From NCBI RefSeq assembly GCF_006385595.1, contig NZ_CP041046.1, positions 3,913,501 through 3,977,500 of the forward strand: a DNA stretch of 64,000 nucleotides, read 5' to 3'. Position numbers and translations under genes: made by a program. This DNA is from Luteibacter pinisoli (GTDB lineage Bacteria; Pseudomonadota; Gammaproteobacteria; Xanthomonadales; Rhodanobacteraceae). The notes beneath the pieces are model-generated. The model was not told the origin of the DNA. It saw only the letters and a list, made by a program, of their open reading frames with translations, and searched no databases. The first letter of the stretch is position 1. Every line of letters begins with the position of its first letter. This document shows positions 8,905-17,449 of the stretch, one piece after another.

Positions 8905-9265
8905 CGATTACCGAATCGGCCCAGCATTAGCAGCCACTCGTTCTCGACGCCGTGGTAGTTCAGGCGTCGCGCCGACCTGAAGCTGAGCGCGCGCGTGGAA
9001 TCTCGTCTCGTGGACGCCCGTGGACGCCCCCGAGTTGGCGAAGATCGCATTTTGCGAAGAAGGACAGCCGCCGGCTGCCCTTCTTCGCAGGTGGCTACCG
9101 ACGTCCAAAATGCTTGCAAGGAGTCGGAAGGCAACTCGACCGTTTCCAGATGCGTGGAACACAGCATCTTTCAGCGATTGGACGCGCCACAGCACACTCA
9201 TCGTCACTGATCGTGCGTTTGAGCGAGTATCCCCCGCTGCGCCTCCTATCTTGCCGCCGCGTGCA
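8905..9265. other. Intergenic region between the hsd operon and nrdJb, with nested inverted repeats
   Basis: No gene is supported in these 361 bases; the open frames present are low-complexity shadows without ribosome sites. It marks the change from the AT-richer defence section to GC-rich core sequence, so it may be the edge of an inserted island. It contains a 10-bp tandem duplication CGTGGACGCC (9009-9028) and a long hairpin (9053-9089). No integrase gene or tRNA is visible here. Confidence 0.55.
9053..9089. repeat. Long perfect hairpin between convergent hsdM and nrdJb
   Basis: TGCGAAGAAGG at 9053-9063 pairs with CCTTCTTCGCA at 9079-9089; inside it CAGCCG pairs with CGGCTG with one mismatch between the stems. 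Further out GCATTTTG (9047-9054) is the reverse complement of CAAAATGC (9106-9113). It could end both convergent transcripts but has no T-run on either side, so it may instead be a repeat element remnant. Confidence 0.5.
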
Positions 9266-10015
9266 TCACCCGCACTTCGAATACCCACAATTCAAGCAAG
9301 TCTGACACCCATCCATCAGCACCAGCGCCTGGGTATTGCACTTGGCGCAAAGGGTCGCACCGGCCGGGAAGCCCGACGCATTGGTATGCGAATCGACCAC
9401 GGCCTCGGCAACAGCCGCCGTCACCGGCGCAGCCTTGGGAGCTGCCGCCTTCTCATAGGCGGCGCGCTTCTCAGCGATCAGCCGCTTGGTGGCTTCGTCC
9501 ATTTCCGGGTCGTGGATCAGGCCGATCGACTTCATGTGCTGTTCGATCACGCCGCCGATCTCGGCCACGATGCTGGGCATGTAGACGCCGCCGGCCTTGA
9601 AGTAGCCGCCACGCGGGTCGAAGACAGCCTTCAGCTCTTCAACAATAAACGTCACATCGCCACCCTTGCGGAAGACGGCGGACAGGATTCGGGTGAGCGC
9701 CACGATCCACTGGAAGTGGTCCATGTTCTTCGAGTTGATGAAGAGCTCGAAGGGGCGGCGCTGCTCATGCTGCGTGCCGGCGTTCAGCACGATGTCGTTG
9801 ATGGTGACGTACAGCGCATGCTCGAAGAGCGGCGACTTGATCTTGTACGTGTTGCCCACCAGGGTTTCCGGACGCTCGAGGCTCTCGTGCATCTGGATGA
9901 CTTCGGCGACGGGTGCGACCTCTTTCACCGGCGCGGGTGCGGCGGCTGCGGTGGTCTTGTCCTCGGGCTTAACTACCTGGTAGCCCTTGATCTTCTTTTC
10001 GATCTTGATCGCCAT
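9266..10015 (-). CDS. nrdJ: NrdJb-like accessory subunit of class II ribonucleotide reductase
   Basis: 249 aa. The central part (FELFINSKNMDHFQWIVALTRILSAVFRKGG) matches the TSCPD-type domain found at the C-terminus of vitamin B12-dependent ribonucleotide reductases, and the C-terminus is a zinc ribbon with Cys pairs (CAKC, CQTCLNCG). In Pseudomonas and relatives the class II enzyme is split into NrdJa (catalytic) and NrdJb (this part, needed for activity and probably for thiol re-reduction). Ala/Pro/Lys-rich linkers lie at about residues 20-40 and 185-210. It is third in the set nrdJa, histone-like gene, nrdJb, all on the minus strand, with a strong hairpin just upstream of it. Confidence 0.8.
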   Translation of the reverse strand: MAIKIEKKIKGYQVVKPEDKTTAAAAPAPVKEVAPVAEVIQMHESLERPETLVGNTYKIKSPLFEHALYVTINDIVLNAGTQHEQRRPFELFINSKNMDHFQWIVALTRILSAVFRKGGDVTFIVEELKAVFDPRGGYFKAGGVYMPSIVAEIGGVIEQHMKSIGLIHDPEMDEATKRLIAEKRAAYEKAAAPKAAPVTAAVAEAVVDSHTNASGFPAGATLCAKCNTQALVLMDGCQTCLNCGYSKCG

Positions 10016-10041
10016 TGTCTTTGTCTCTTGGTACAGGTGGA

Positions 10042-10073
10042 TATCCGGCCCGGCGCGTACGCCGGGCCGGATA
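10042..10073 (-). promoter_or_regulatory. 13-bp perfect stem-loop in front of nrdJb
   Basis: TATCCGGCCCGGC (10042-10054) and GCCGGGCCGGATA (10061-10073) are exact reverse complements with a 6-base loop. No T-run follows on the minus strand, so this is not a clear terminator. It may protect or process the mRNA between the histone-like gene and nrdJb and set their relative expression. Confidence 0.6.
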
Positions 10074-10081
10074 ATTACTAC

Positions 10082-11155
10082 TTACTTACGACGGCCACGG
10101 GCGGCGGTCTTACGCGCCGGCGTACGGCCGGTCTTGCTGGCAGTGGACCTCTTGGCCGCCTTGGCGACCTTTTTCGGAGCAGCGGCCTTTCGGACCGTCT
10201 TCTTCGGAGCGGTACGGCTGGTGACCTTGCGGGCTACCTTGCCGACTGCCTTCTTGACCGCCTTGCGGGCGGTGGAAGCCTTCTTGGCGACGCGGGTGAC
10301 GGCCTTCTTGATGGCCTTCTTCGCGGCGCCCTTCTTTACGGTGGCCTGGCGGACCAGCTTCTTGATGACCTTCTTGGGCGTGGCTGCCTTGCGGGCCGGT
10401 GCCTTCTTCTTGGCGACGGCCTTCTTCGGTGCTGCCTTCTTGACCGCTGCCTTTTTCGGCGCAGCCTTCTTGGCGGCCACCTTCTTGGTCGCGGCCTTCT
10501 TCACCGCAGCCTTCTTGGCCGGCGCCTTCTTGGCGGCAGCCTTCTTCACCGCGGCCTTCTTGGCCGGTGCCTTCTTCGCGGCAGCCTTCTTCACCGCAGC
10601 CTTCTTGACGGCCTTCTTCGCGGTGGCCTTCTTGGCAGCGGCCTTCTTCACCGCCGCCTTCTTGGCCGGGGCTTTCTTGGCAGCAGCCTTCTTGGCCGGC
10701 GCAGCCTTCTTGGCGGCCGCCTTCTTCTTCGGCGCCGCCTTGGCCTTCTTCACCGGGGCGGCGACGACGGCGGCTTCCGCCTGGTCAGCCTGGTGCGCGG
10801 CGATCTCGTCGCCAGCGATGTCGGCCTGGCTGGTGAGCGGCTTCGCGGCCTTCGGCTTTGCAGCCTGGGGCTTGCGGACGGCCTTGGGCTTCTCGGCGAC
10901 GGGCTCGTCGTCAAAGTCCGGCTCGCTGGAGGCGACCACGTCGGTGGCTTCGGTGGTCGGGGCCGGGGTCGGCTCGATCACTTTCTTGGCCACCGGCTTC
11001 TTCTTGACGACCTTCTTGGCGACGACCGGCGGGTGGCCGGGGGTCGCGGATTCGGTTTCGGACACCGGGACTTCGTGCGTCTCGGTGGTCTCGGTGGTGT
11101 CGCTTACATCGTTCGCAGGCAGTTCTGCCTCGTCGATCTGGTTTTCATTCGTCAT
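10082..11155 (-). CDS. Histone H1-like Ala/Lys-rich protein (AlgP-like)
   Basis: 357 aa. An acidic N-terminal part (residues about 1-45, many Glu, Asp and Thr) is followed by a basic tail built of KKAA, KKAPAKKA and AVKKAAAKK units from about residue 140, ending in TPARKTAARGRRK. This is the composition of eukaryotic H1 C-termini and of AlgP/AlgR3 of Pseudomonas, which bind DNA without sequence specificity. The encoding DNA is an imperfect tandem repeat (about 10390-10735), so length may vary between strains. It lies between nrdJa and nrdJb and is probably co-transcribed with them, a placement that hints at a nucleoid role during DNA synthesis; that link is inference. Confidence 0.85.
   Translation of the reverse strand: MTNENQIDEAELPANDVSDTTETTETHEVPVSETESATPGHPPVVAKKVVKKKPVAKKVIEPTPAPTTEATDVVASSEPDFDDEPVAEKPKAVRKPQAAKPKAAKPLTSQADIAGDEIAAHQADQAEAAVVAAPVKKAKAAPKKKAAAKKAAPAKKAAAKKAPAKKAAVKKAAAKKATAKKAVKKAAVKKAAAKKAPAKKAAVKKAAAKKAPAKKAAVKKAATKKVAAKKAAPKKAAVKKAAPKKAVAKKKAPARKAATPKKVIKKLVRQATVKKGAAKKAIKKAVTRVAKKASTARKAVKKAVGKVARKVTSRTAPKKTVRKAAAPKKVAKAAKRSTASKTGRTPARKTAARGRRK
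10390..10735 (-). repeat. Imperfect tandem repeats coding the KKAA-rich tail
   Basis: On the plus strand GCCTTCTT recurs every 12-15 bases, with longer units around GCCGGCGCCTTCTTGGC. These encode the KKAAAKKAPAKKA units. Such repeats allow slippage and are a known source of length variation in AlgP-type genes. Confidence 0.75.
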
Positions 11156-11177
11156 ACTTTTTTCCCTCTCCGCGGGG

Positions 11178-13322
11178 TCAGAACTTGCCGTAGTAACCTT
11201 CTTTCAGGGCGTCGAAGAGGTTGGCGGCGGTGTGCAATTCACCGTCGTATTCCACTTCGTCGTTACCCTTCAGTTCGACAACGCTACCGTCTTCCAATTC
11301 GAAGCGGTAGAGGGTGTTCTCAAGATCGGTTTCTTTGACAAGGACGCCCTGGAACGCGGCGGGGTTGAAACGGAAGGTGGTGCAGCCCTTCAGACCCTGC
11401 TTATAAGCGTAGGTGTAGATGTCCTTGAAGTCCTCGTACGGGTAATCCGTGGGGACGTTCGCGGTCTTCGAAATGGAGCTGTCGATCCACTTCTGGGAGG
11501 CCGCCTGGATATCGACGTGCTCCTTCGGGCTGATGTCGTCGGCCGACACGAAGTAATCCGGCAGGCGGAACTTCGGGTCTTCCGAGAACGGCAGGGCATC
11601 GCCATTGATCAGGGCGCGGTAGGCCAGCAGCTCGTAGCTGTAGACCTCGACCTTTTCCTTGGACTTCTTGCCTTCGCGGATGACGTTGCGCGAGTAATGG
11701 TGCGCAAAGCTGGGCTCAATGCCGTTGGAGGCGTTGTTGGCCAGGCTCAGGGAGATGGTGCCGGTCGGGGCGATGGACGAGTGGTGGGTGAAGCGGGCAC
11801 CGGTCTCGGCCAGGGCGTCGACCAGCTCCGGGGCCACCGTCGCCACGCGCTGCATGTAGCGCGAGTACTTGGCGTGCAACACCGAACCCTTGATCTTGGC
11901 ACCGACCTTCCAGCCGTCCTTCACCATCTCCGGGCGCTTGCGCAGCATGTCGCCGGTGACGTCGAAGGTCTGCGCCAGCACCGGGGCCGGGCCCTTTTCC
12001 TTCGCCAGTTCCAGGGCGACTTCCCAGCCGGCCACCGCCATCTCGCGGCTGACTTCCTCGGTGAAGCCCACGGCGTCGTTGGAGCCGTAGCGCATCTTCA
12101 GCATGGTCAGGGTGGAGCCCAGGCCGAGGAAGCCCATGCCGTGGCGGCGCTTGGACAGGATCTCGTGCTGCTGCTGCGGCAGCGGCAGGCCGTTGATTTC
12201 CACCACGTTGTCGAGCATGCGGGTGAACACGCGGACGACCTCGCGGTATTCCTCCCAGTCGAAACGAGCCTTGGGGCCGAACGGGTCGCGCACGAACACG
12301 GTGAGGTTCACCGAGCCCAGCAGGCAGGAGCCGTACGGCGGCAGCGGCTGCTCGCCGCAGGGGTTGGTGGCGCGGATGTGCTCGCACCACCAGTTGTTGT
12401 TCATCTCGTTGACGCGGTCGATCAGGATGAAGCCCGGCTCGGCGTAGTCATACGTCGAGACCATGATCATGTCCCACAGATGACGGGCACGGATGTGGCC
12501 GTAGATCTTGCAGGCCACCAGGCCGTCGTCGCGGGTGACGTAGTTCTGGCTGGTCGGCCATTCGCGCCAGACCACCTTGGCCGGGTCGGTCAGGTCGATC
12601 TCGCCCTGTTCCTTGATATGCACCGGGAACACGGTCGGCCAGTCCTGGTCGTGCTCCACCGCTTCCATGAAGCCGTCGGTGATCAGCAGCGAGAGGTTGA
12701 ACTGGCGCAGGCGGCCATCTTCGCGCTTGGCGCGGATGAATTCCTTGGCGTCCGGGTGGCTGATATCAAACGTGCCCATCTGCGCACCGCGGCGGCCGCC
12801 GGCGGAGGAGACGGTGAAGCACATCTTGTCGTAGATATCCATGAACGACAGCGGGCCCGAGGTATGGGCGCCGGCACCGCTCACGTACGCGCCGCGCGGG
12901 CGCAGCGTGCTGAATTCGTAGCCGATACCGCAGCCGGCCTTCAGGGTGAGGCCTGCTTCGTGCACCTTCTCCAGGATGTCGTCCATGGAGTCGTGGATGG
13001 TGCCCGAGACGGTGCAGTTGATCGTCGAGGTGGCCGGCTTGTGGGCCAGCGCGCCAGCATTCGACGTAATGCGGCCGGCGGGAATGGCGCCGCGGCGCAG
13101 GGCCCACAGGAAACGCTCAAACCAGTGGGCGCGCAGCTCGTCGGTGGCTTCCACATCCGAGAGCGCACGGGCGACACGCTGGTAGGTTTCGTCCACCGAG
13201 CCATCGACGGGCTCACCCGACTTGGCCTTCAGGCGGTACTTCTTGTCCCAGATGTCGTAGGAAGCGGGCTGAAGCGGAATGGCCGATTCAAGGCCGAGGG
13301 CCTGCGCGCGTGCGGTGCTCAT
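11178..13322 (-). CDS. nrdJ: Adenosylcobalamin-dependent ribonucleotide reductase, catalytic subunit (NrdJa)
   Basis: 714 aa from the ATG at 13322, which has GAGGA about 10 bases upstream; the frame stays open further upstream but that part is not protein-like. Class II reductase that makes deoxyribonucleotides with vitamin B12, independent of oxygen. Seen: NCTVSGTI, CGIGYEFSTL with the following PRGA, SSAGGRRGAQMGTFDISHPD, and the active-site loop TNPCGEQ with the product-site GSCLLGSVNL. The TSCPD/zinc-ribbon part is on a separate gene (nrdJb), which makes this the short split form. No class Ia or III reductase is in the window. I looked for a cobalamin riboswitch box upstream and did not find one. 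Confidence 0.92.
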   Translation of the reverse strand: MSTARAQALGLESAIPLQPASYDIWDKKYRLKAKSGEPVDGSVDETYQRVARALSDVEATDELRAHWFERFLWALRRGAIPAGRITSNAGALAHKPATSTINCTVSGTIHDSMDDILEKVHEAGLTLKAGCGIGYEFSTLRPRGAYVSGAGAHTSGPLSFMDIYDKMCFTVSSAGGRRGAQMGTFDISHPDAKEFIRAKREDGRLRQFNLSLLITDGFMEAVEHDQDWPTVFPVHIKEQGEIDLTDPAKVVWREWPTSQNYVTRDDGLVACKIYGHIRARHLWDMIMVSTYDYAEPGFILIDRVNEMNNNWWCEHIRATNPCGEQPLPPYGSCLLGSVNLTVFVRDPFGPKARFDWEEYREVVRVFTRMLDNVVEINGLPLPQQQHEILSKRRHGMGFLGLGSTLTMLKMRYGSNDAVGFTEEVSREMAVAGWEVALELAKEKGPAPVLAQTFDVTGDMLRKRPEMVKDGWKVGAKIKGSVLHAKYSRYMQRVATVAPELVDALAETGARFTHHSSIAPTGTISLSLANNASNGIEPSFAHHYSRNVIREGKKSKEKVEVYSYELLAYRALINGDALPFSEDPKFRLPDYFVSADDISPKEHVDIQAASQKWIDSSISKTANVPTDYPYEDFKDIYTYAYKQGLKGCTTFRFNPAAFQGVLVKETDLENTLYRFELEDGSVVELKGNDEVEYDGELHTAANLFDALKEGYYGKF

Positions 13323-13688
13323 GTATGTGTCGTCCTCAAGTACTCGGCCTGTGTTGGCCGTTCTTATTGGTAGCGTCGGCGCAACCACGTCGATTCCATC
13401 CCCCCGGACAAAATCGACCATCCCTTTTCCTTCGGCATCCGCCGGCAAAATGCCTTTGCGGACGCTGGTTTGAAGCTTGAACCTGAGTCTCCGCAGCACC
13501 AGCACTTGGTAACTATCGAACGAAGGAACACAAGATGTTGTGGTTGCGGCCGGTGTGAACCTTACGCCCGGAGGTGCTCGATGTAAAGTGTCGGATACAC
13601 CTGTCTCACGGTTTGAAACCCATCCGGAAATGCGTGGTCGAAAGGCGCAAACCTCGTGCCCAGGACACACCAGCCAAGGAGCTTTTCA
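13323..13688. other. Divergent intergenic region nrdJa / degQ-like protease
   Basis: 366 bases without a supported gene. It must hold the nrdJa promoter (minus) and the protease promoter (plus). I see no cobalamin riboswitch signature and no clear NrdR box. A weak candidate envelope-stress promoter for the protease is listed separately. Confidence 0.5.
13557..13582 (+). promoter_or_regulatory. Weak candidate sigma-E-type promoter of the HtrA protease
   Basis: GAACCT at 13557-13562 and TCGAT at 13578-13582, 15 bases apart, resemble the GAACTT-N16-TCTGA pattern of RpoE promoters, which commonly drive degP/mucD genes. Both boxes deviate and the spacing is one short, so this is only a suggestion. 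Confidence 0.25.
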
Positions 13689-15056
13689 ATGCCCGCAAGG
13701 ATTTACCGGCGTACCACTTTTTCGGCCCTCGGGGCCGCCCTGGCCATGGCCCTGGCGACGCCCGCTTTCGCGGGTATCCCGCCGGCCGTGGATGGCCAGC
13801 CCGTGCCGTCACTGGCACCGATGCTGGCGAAGGTGACGCCCGCCGTCGTGAATATCTCCACGAAGACGCGTATCCGCACCCGCAATGCCTATGCGGATGA
13901 TCCGTTGTTTGCACAGTTGTTTGGCCAGGGCGTGCCGCGCGAACGCGTGGAGCAGAGCCTGGGGTCGGGGGTGGTCGTGGATGCGGCCAAGGGGTATGTC
14001 CTGACCAACAACCATGTCGTGGGGGGCGCGGACGATATCACGGTGACCCTCCAGGATGGGCGCGATCTGAAGGCCAAGTTGATCGGCACGGATCCCGACA
14101 CCGACGTGGCCGTCCTGCAGATCCCCGCCGAGGGCCTGCAGGCCCTGCCCGTGGCGGATTCGGCGCAACTGCGCGTGGGCGATTTCGTCGTGGCCGTGGG
14201 CGACCCGTTCGGGCTGGGCCAGACGGCCACCTCGGGCATGGTCTCGGCCGTGAACCGCACCGGCCTGGGCAAGGGCATCCAGAACTTCATCCAGACCGAT
14301 GCCTCGATCAATCCCGGCAACTCCGGCGGCGCACTGGTGAACCTGCGCGGCGAACTGGTCGGCATCAACTCGATGATCTTCACCCCCTCGGGCGGCAACG
14401 TCGGCATTGGCTTCGCCATCCCGACGGACCTGGCCACCGGGGTGATGAAGCAGCTGCTCGCTTACGGCAAGGTCCGCCGCGGCAACCTCGGCGTGGAGGT
14501 GCAGGACATCACCCCGCGCATCGCCAAGGCCCTCGGGCTGAAGGACACCAATGGCGCGGTGGTCACCAGCGTCACCACCGGCTCCCCGGCCGACGGTGCT
14601 GGCCTGCAGACCGGCGACGTGCTCACCGCGATTGATGGCAAGCCGGTGCGCTCGGCACAGGACCTGCGCAACACCGAAGGCCTGCTGCCGCTGGGCTCGA
14701 AGGTGAAGCTGGGCGTGCAGCGCGAGGGCGCCACGCGGGAGGTGCTGGCGTCGATCGAAGCGTCGAAGCTGGCGACCGTGGATGGCGCGAAGGTGGACGC
14801 GCGCCTGGCCGGCGTGGTGCTCACTGACCTGACGGCCGACCAGAAGGCCAGCGGGCTGTATGGCGTGGCGCTATCTAATGTGCAGCGCAGTTCCGCCGCG
14901 TACAACGCCGGCCTGCGCGATGGCGATGTGCTCGCCGCGATCGGCCAGCGCCGAGTGCCTGGGGTCAAAGGCCTGCCGACCACGGGCACGTTGGGTGGCC
15001 GCCAGCTGCTCCTGACCATCGTCCGCGACGACGCCGTCTATTACGCGGTGTTATGA
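13689..15056 (+). CDS. Periplasmic Do/HtrA-family serine protease (DegQ/MucD-like)
   Basis: 455 aa from ATG 13689, with AAGGAG 7-8 bases upstream. A signal peptide (ARIYRRTTFSALGAALAMALATPAFA) sends it to the periplasm. The trypsin-like domain shows the triad His in LTNNHVVGG, Asp in DPDTDVAVLQ and Ser in NPGNSGGAL. Two PDZ domains follow (about residues 260-355 and 365-455). This is the DegP/DegQ/MucD layout: a protease-chaperone that degrades misfolded envelope proteins. It stands alone on the plus strand, diverging from nrdJa. DegP and DegQ cannot be told apart reliably by reading. Confidence 0.9.
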   Translation: MPARIYRRTTFSALGAALAMALATPAFAGIPPAVDGQPVPSLAPMLAKVTPAVVNISTKTRIRTRNAYADDPLFAQLFGQGVPRERVEQSLGSGVVVDAAKGYVLTNNHVVGGADDITVTLQDGRDLKAKLIGTDPDTDVAVLQIPAEGLQALPVADSAQLRVGDFVVAVGDPFGLGQTATSGMVSAVNRTGLGKGIQNFIQTDASINPGNSGGALVNLRGELVGINSMIFTPSGGNVGIGFAIPTDLATGVMKQLLAYGKVRRGNLGVEVQDITPRIAKALGLKDTNGAVVTSVTTGSPADGAGLQTGDVLTAIDGKPVRSAQDLRNTEGLLPLGSKVKLGVQREGATREVLASIEASKLATVDGAKVDARLAGVVLTDLTADQKASGLYGVALSNVQRSSAAYNAGLRDGDVLAAIGQRRVPGVKGLPTTGTLGGRQLLLTIVRDDAVYYAVL

Positions 15057-15073
15057 CGACACGTCTGACGGGC

Positions 15074-15091
15074 GCGTGAGATTGATCTCAT
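15074..15091. promoter_or_regulatory. Short palindrome after the protease gene
   Basis: TGAGATTGATCTCA forms an exact inverted repeat of 6 bp around TG, 20 bases after the protease stop and about 130 bases before the next gene. There is no T-run. It could be an operator for the PstS-like gene downstream or a weak stem-loop. Confidence 0.25.
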
Positions 15092-15220
15092 CAGACAGGC
15101 TTTGTTCTGTTTGGCCCCGGCAGGATGCGGCGATGACGTAAATGGTGCGCGCCCGGCGCGTATAGCCCACAATGGCGGCCCAAATAAGCCACCCCGTATT
15201 GTCCGGAGTTCTTGCCGTCC

Positions 15221-16729
15221 ATGTCTCTTCGTCTTGCGCGCCTGTTTACCGCCACGCTGATCGGCCTTAGCGCCTCCGCCACCGTTCTTGCTGCCGCGGG
15301 GCCGCAACTGGTCTGGCGTGGCGACGTCACCACCGCGCGCGGCGTGGTCACCGATGTCGCCAAGGCCTGGGAAAAGGCCGGCAAGGGCCATTTCGAACTG
15401 CAGCCGTTCAATACGGCCTCGGGTATCGACGCCGTGGTGAAGGGCACCGCCGACCTGGCCGGCTCGGCCCGCGCGGGCAACGGTGCCGCCGAGCAGTCGC
15501 TGACCTTCACGCCGGTGGCGTGGGACGCGCTGGTCATGGTCACCTACCCGTCCAACCCGGTATCGAACATCACGCTCATGCAGCTGCATGAGATCTACAT
15601 GGGCCACATCACCAACTGGAAGGACCTCGGCGGCGACGACGCCCCGATCAACCTCTATGCGGTGGCCAGCCCGGGCGACGGCGTCGAGTTCAGCCTGCGC
15701 AAGCTGCTGTTCGGCCGCGGCAACCAGCCGGTGGCCGCCCCGCGCCTGTACGTGAACCAGACCAAGCTTGAAGAAGGCGTCACCCTGGATCGTCGCGGCC
15801 TCGGCGCCACGACCCTCGCCGGCGCGGGCAACAACCCGAAGCTGAAGGTGCTCTCCATTGATGGCGTGAAGCCGTCGATGTCCACGGTGGCCAATGGCAG
15901 CTACGCGCTGTACACCGAGCTGTACCTGGTGAGCAACGACACCAGCCCGAAGGCCGCTGACGTGAAGGAATTCCTCGCGTTCGTGACCTCGTCCGCCGGC
16001 AGCTCGCTGCTGCGTGCGCACGGCCTGGTGCCGTACGCCGATGGCACCGCCCTCGCCTCCGGCGATGCGGCCCGTCGCGCGAAGATCGCTTCCACCGTCG
16101 GCACCCGCGGCAACGTGGGCCAGGCGATGACCACGCCGACCGTCGCCGCCGCTGCCGCACCGGCCGCTGCTGCCGAAGCCGCGAAGGAAGCCGCCGTGGC
16201 CAAGAGCCCGGCTGGCAAGAGCAAGAAAGAGCTCGCCAAGGAAGCCGCTGCCGCGAAGGCCGCCGCCAACCTTGCCGCGGCCGACGCCTCGCCGTTTGGC
16301 CACGTCGTGGCCAGCGTCACCACCTCGGCCCACCAGGGCTTCAAGGGTGTGCGCGCGGAAGCCTTCACCTCGCTGGATAACGCGAAGGTCGGCGGCAAGT
16401 TCGCCAAGGTCACCGGCGATGCCGTGACCGTCGCGGGCAAGAACACGGCCAAGCCGGCCGTGGACGCCACCGAGAAGTCGAACACCGTGGCCACCCCCAA
16501 GGTGACCGAAGCGAAGCCGGTGAAGGCCGAGCCGAAGGCCGTGGCCAAGGCCGCCGAGAAGAAGCCGACCGCCGTGGCGTCGGGCAAGACCTACAAGGTG
16601 TCGCCGGGCGACACGCTGTATTCGATTGCCAAGAAGAACAACGTCGACGTGAACCAGCTGCGCGCCGTCAATGGCATCAAGGACAATAATGTCCATGTGG
16701 GGCAGGTGCTTAAGGTGTCTGCCCGCTAA
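15221..16729 (+). CDS. PstS-like periplasmic binding protein fused to a C-terminal LysM domain
   Basis: 502 aa. A signal peptide (LRLARLFTATLIGLSASATVLA) precedes a domain of about 260 residues resembling the phosphate-binding PstS/PBP family: GSGR-like loop DLAGSARAGNG, VMVTYPSNPVSNIT, LHEIYMGHITNWKDLGG and YLVSNDTSP. A long Ala/Lys-rich linker (about residues 305-450) leads to a LysM domain, TYKVSPGDTLYSIAKKNNVDVNQLRAVNGI, which binds peptidoglycan. I use ATG 15221; GGAG lies about 14 bases upstream. No pst transporter genes are near, so it may be a wall-anchored binding protein rather than a transporter subunit. The phosphate ligand is unproven. Confidence 0.75.
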   Translation: MSLRLARLFTATLIGLSASATVLAAAGPQLVWRGDVTTARGVVTDVAKAWEKAGKGHFELQPFNTASGIDAVVKGTADLAGSARAGNGAAEQSLTFTPVAWDALVMVTYPSNPVSNITLMQLHEIYMGHITNWKDLGGDDAPINLYAVASPGDGVEFSLRKLLFGRGNQPVAAPRLYVNQTKLEEGVTLDRRGLGATTLAGAGNNPKLKVLSIDGVKPSMSTVANGSYALYTELYLVSNDTSPKAADVKEFLAFVTSSAGSSLLRAHGLVPYADGTALASGDAARRAKIASTVGTRGNVGQAMTTPTVAAAAAPAAAAEAAKEAAVAKSPAGKSKKELAKEAAAAKAAANLAAADASPFGHVVASVTTSAHQGFKGVRAEAFTSLDNAKVGGKFAKVTGDAVTVAGKNTAKPAVDATEKSNTVATPKVTEAKPVKAEPKAVAKAAEKKPTAVASGKTYKVSPGDTLYSIAKKNNVDVNQLRAVNGIKDNNVHVGQVLKVSAR

Positions 16730-16744
16730 TTTGGCGGGAACCGC

Positions 16745-17449
16745 ATGATGCGTCCGATTCGTGCGGTCACGCTGGATCTCGATGACACGCTGTGGCCGGT
16801 CCTGCCGGCCCTGATCGAAGCGGAGCATTGCGTGGATCGGTGGCTGAAACAGCACCATCCCGAGGTAGCGAGCGCGTGGCCCATCGAGGCCATGCGCGAG
16901 CTACGCGAGAAAGTGGCGCGTGAGCACACGCACCTCGCGCATGATTTCTCCGAGCAACGCCGCATTACCATCCGCCAGGCCTTTGCGGCCTGCGGTATCG
17001 ACGATGCGCCGGTGGATGCCTTGTGGGGCATCTACTTCGCGGCGCGCAATAACGTCGAACTCTATCCCGACGCCCTGCCCGGCCTTCTGCGCATTGCGAA
17101 AAAACTGCCGGTGGTCAGCATTTCCAACGGTAATGCGGACCTGGCCGTGATTGGCCTGGATCATCTGTTCCACACGCGGATTAATGCGAGTGGTGCAGGC
17201 GTGGCCAAACCGGATGCGCGGATTTTCCTCGCCGCGGCCGAGGCCCTGGGTCTCCCTCCGGGCGAGATTCTTCACGTTGGTGATGATCCGCTACTGGATG
17301 TCGTCGGTGCTCGCGATGCCGGTTTGAGAACTGTCTGGCTCAATCGCACGGGCGAGACGTGGTCCCATGGCCCGGCTCCTGACCTCGAATTCGCCGATAT
17401 GACGGCTTTGGCCGATTGGGTTGACGCTTCCGCTGCGCCGGTTGGCTAG
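16745..17449 (+). CDS. HAD-superfamily phosphatase, YigB-like
   Basis: 234 aa. It carries the HAD motifs: DLDDT (about residue 11, nucleophile Asp and acid/base Asp), SISNGN (motif II, about 122), K in VAKPDARIF (motif III) and GDDPLLDVVGARDAG (motif IV). The helical cap after motif I matches the group I HAD enzymes such as E. coli YigB, which dephosphorylates FMN and other small metabolites. Starts at ATG 16745 or 16748. It follows the LysM protein by 15 bases and precedes the aminopeptidase on the same strand. Substrate unknown. Confidence 0.8.
   Translation: MMRPIRAVTLDLDDTLWPVLPALIEAEHCVDRWLKQHHPEVASAWPIEAMRELREKVAREHTHLAHDFSEQRRITIRQAFAACGIDDAPVDALWGIYFAARNNVELYPDALPGLLRIAKKLPVVSISNGNADLAVIGLDHLFHTRINASGAGVAKPDARIFLAAAEALGLPPGEILHVGDDPLLDVVGARDAGLRTVWLNRTGETWSHGPAPDLEFADMTALADWVDASAAPVG

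Noticed and set aside
9987..13373. Plus-strand open frame of over 1,100 codons antisense to the histone-like gene and nrdJa
   Set aside because: It is the reverse of Lys/Ala repeats and GC-rich codons (runs of AAFLAGAFLAAAFF), has no ribosome site and covers genes with clear families.
13323..13640. Cobalamin riboswitch upstream of the B12-dependent reductase
   Set aside because: I looked for the B12 box on the minus strand and found no match; conserved stems were not evident either. A covariance search would settle it.
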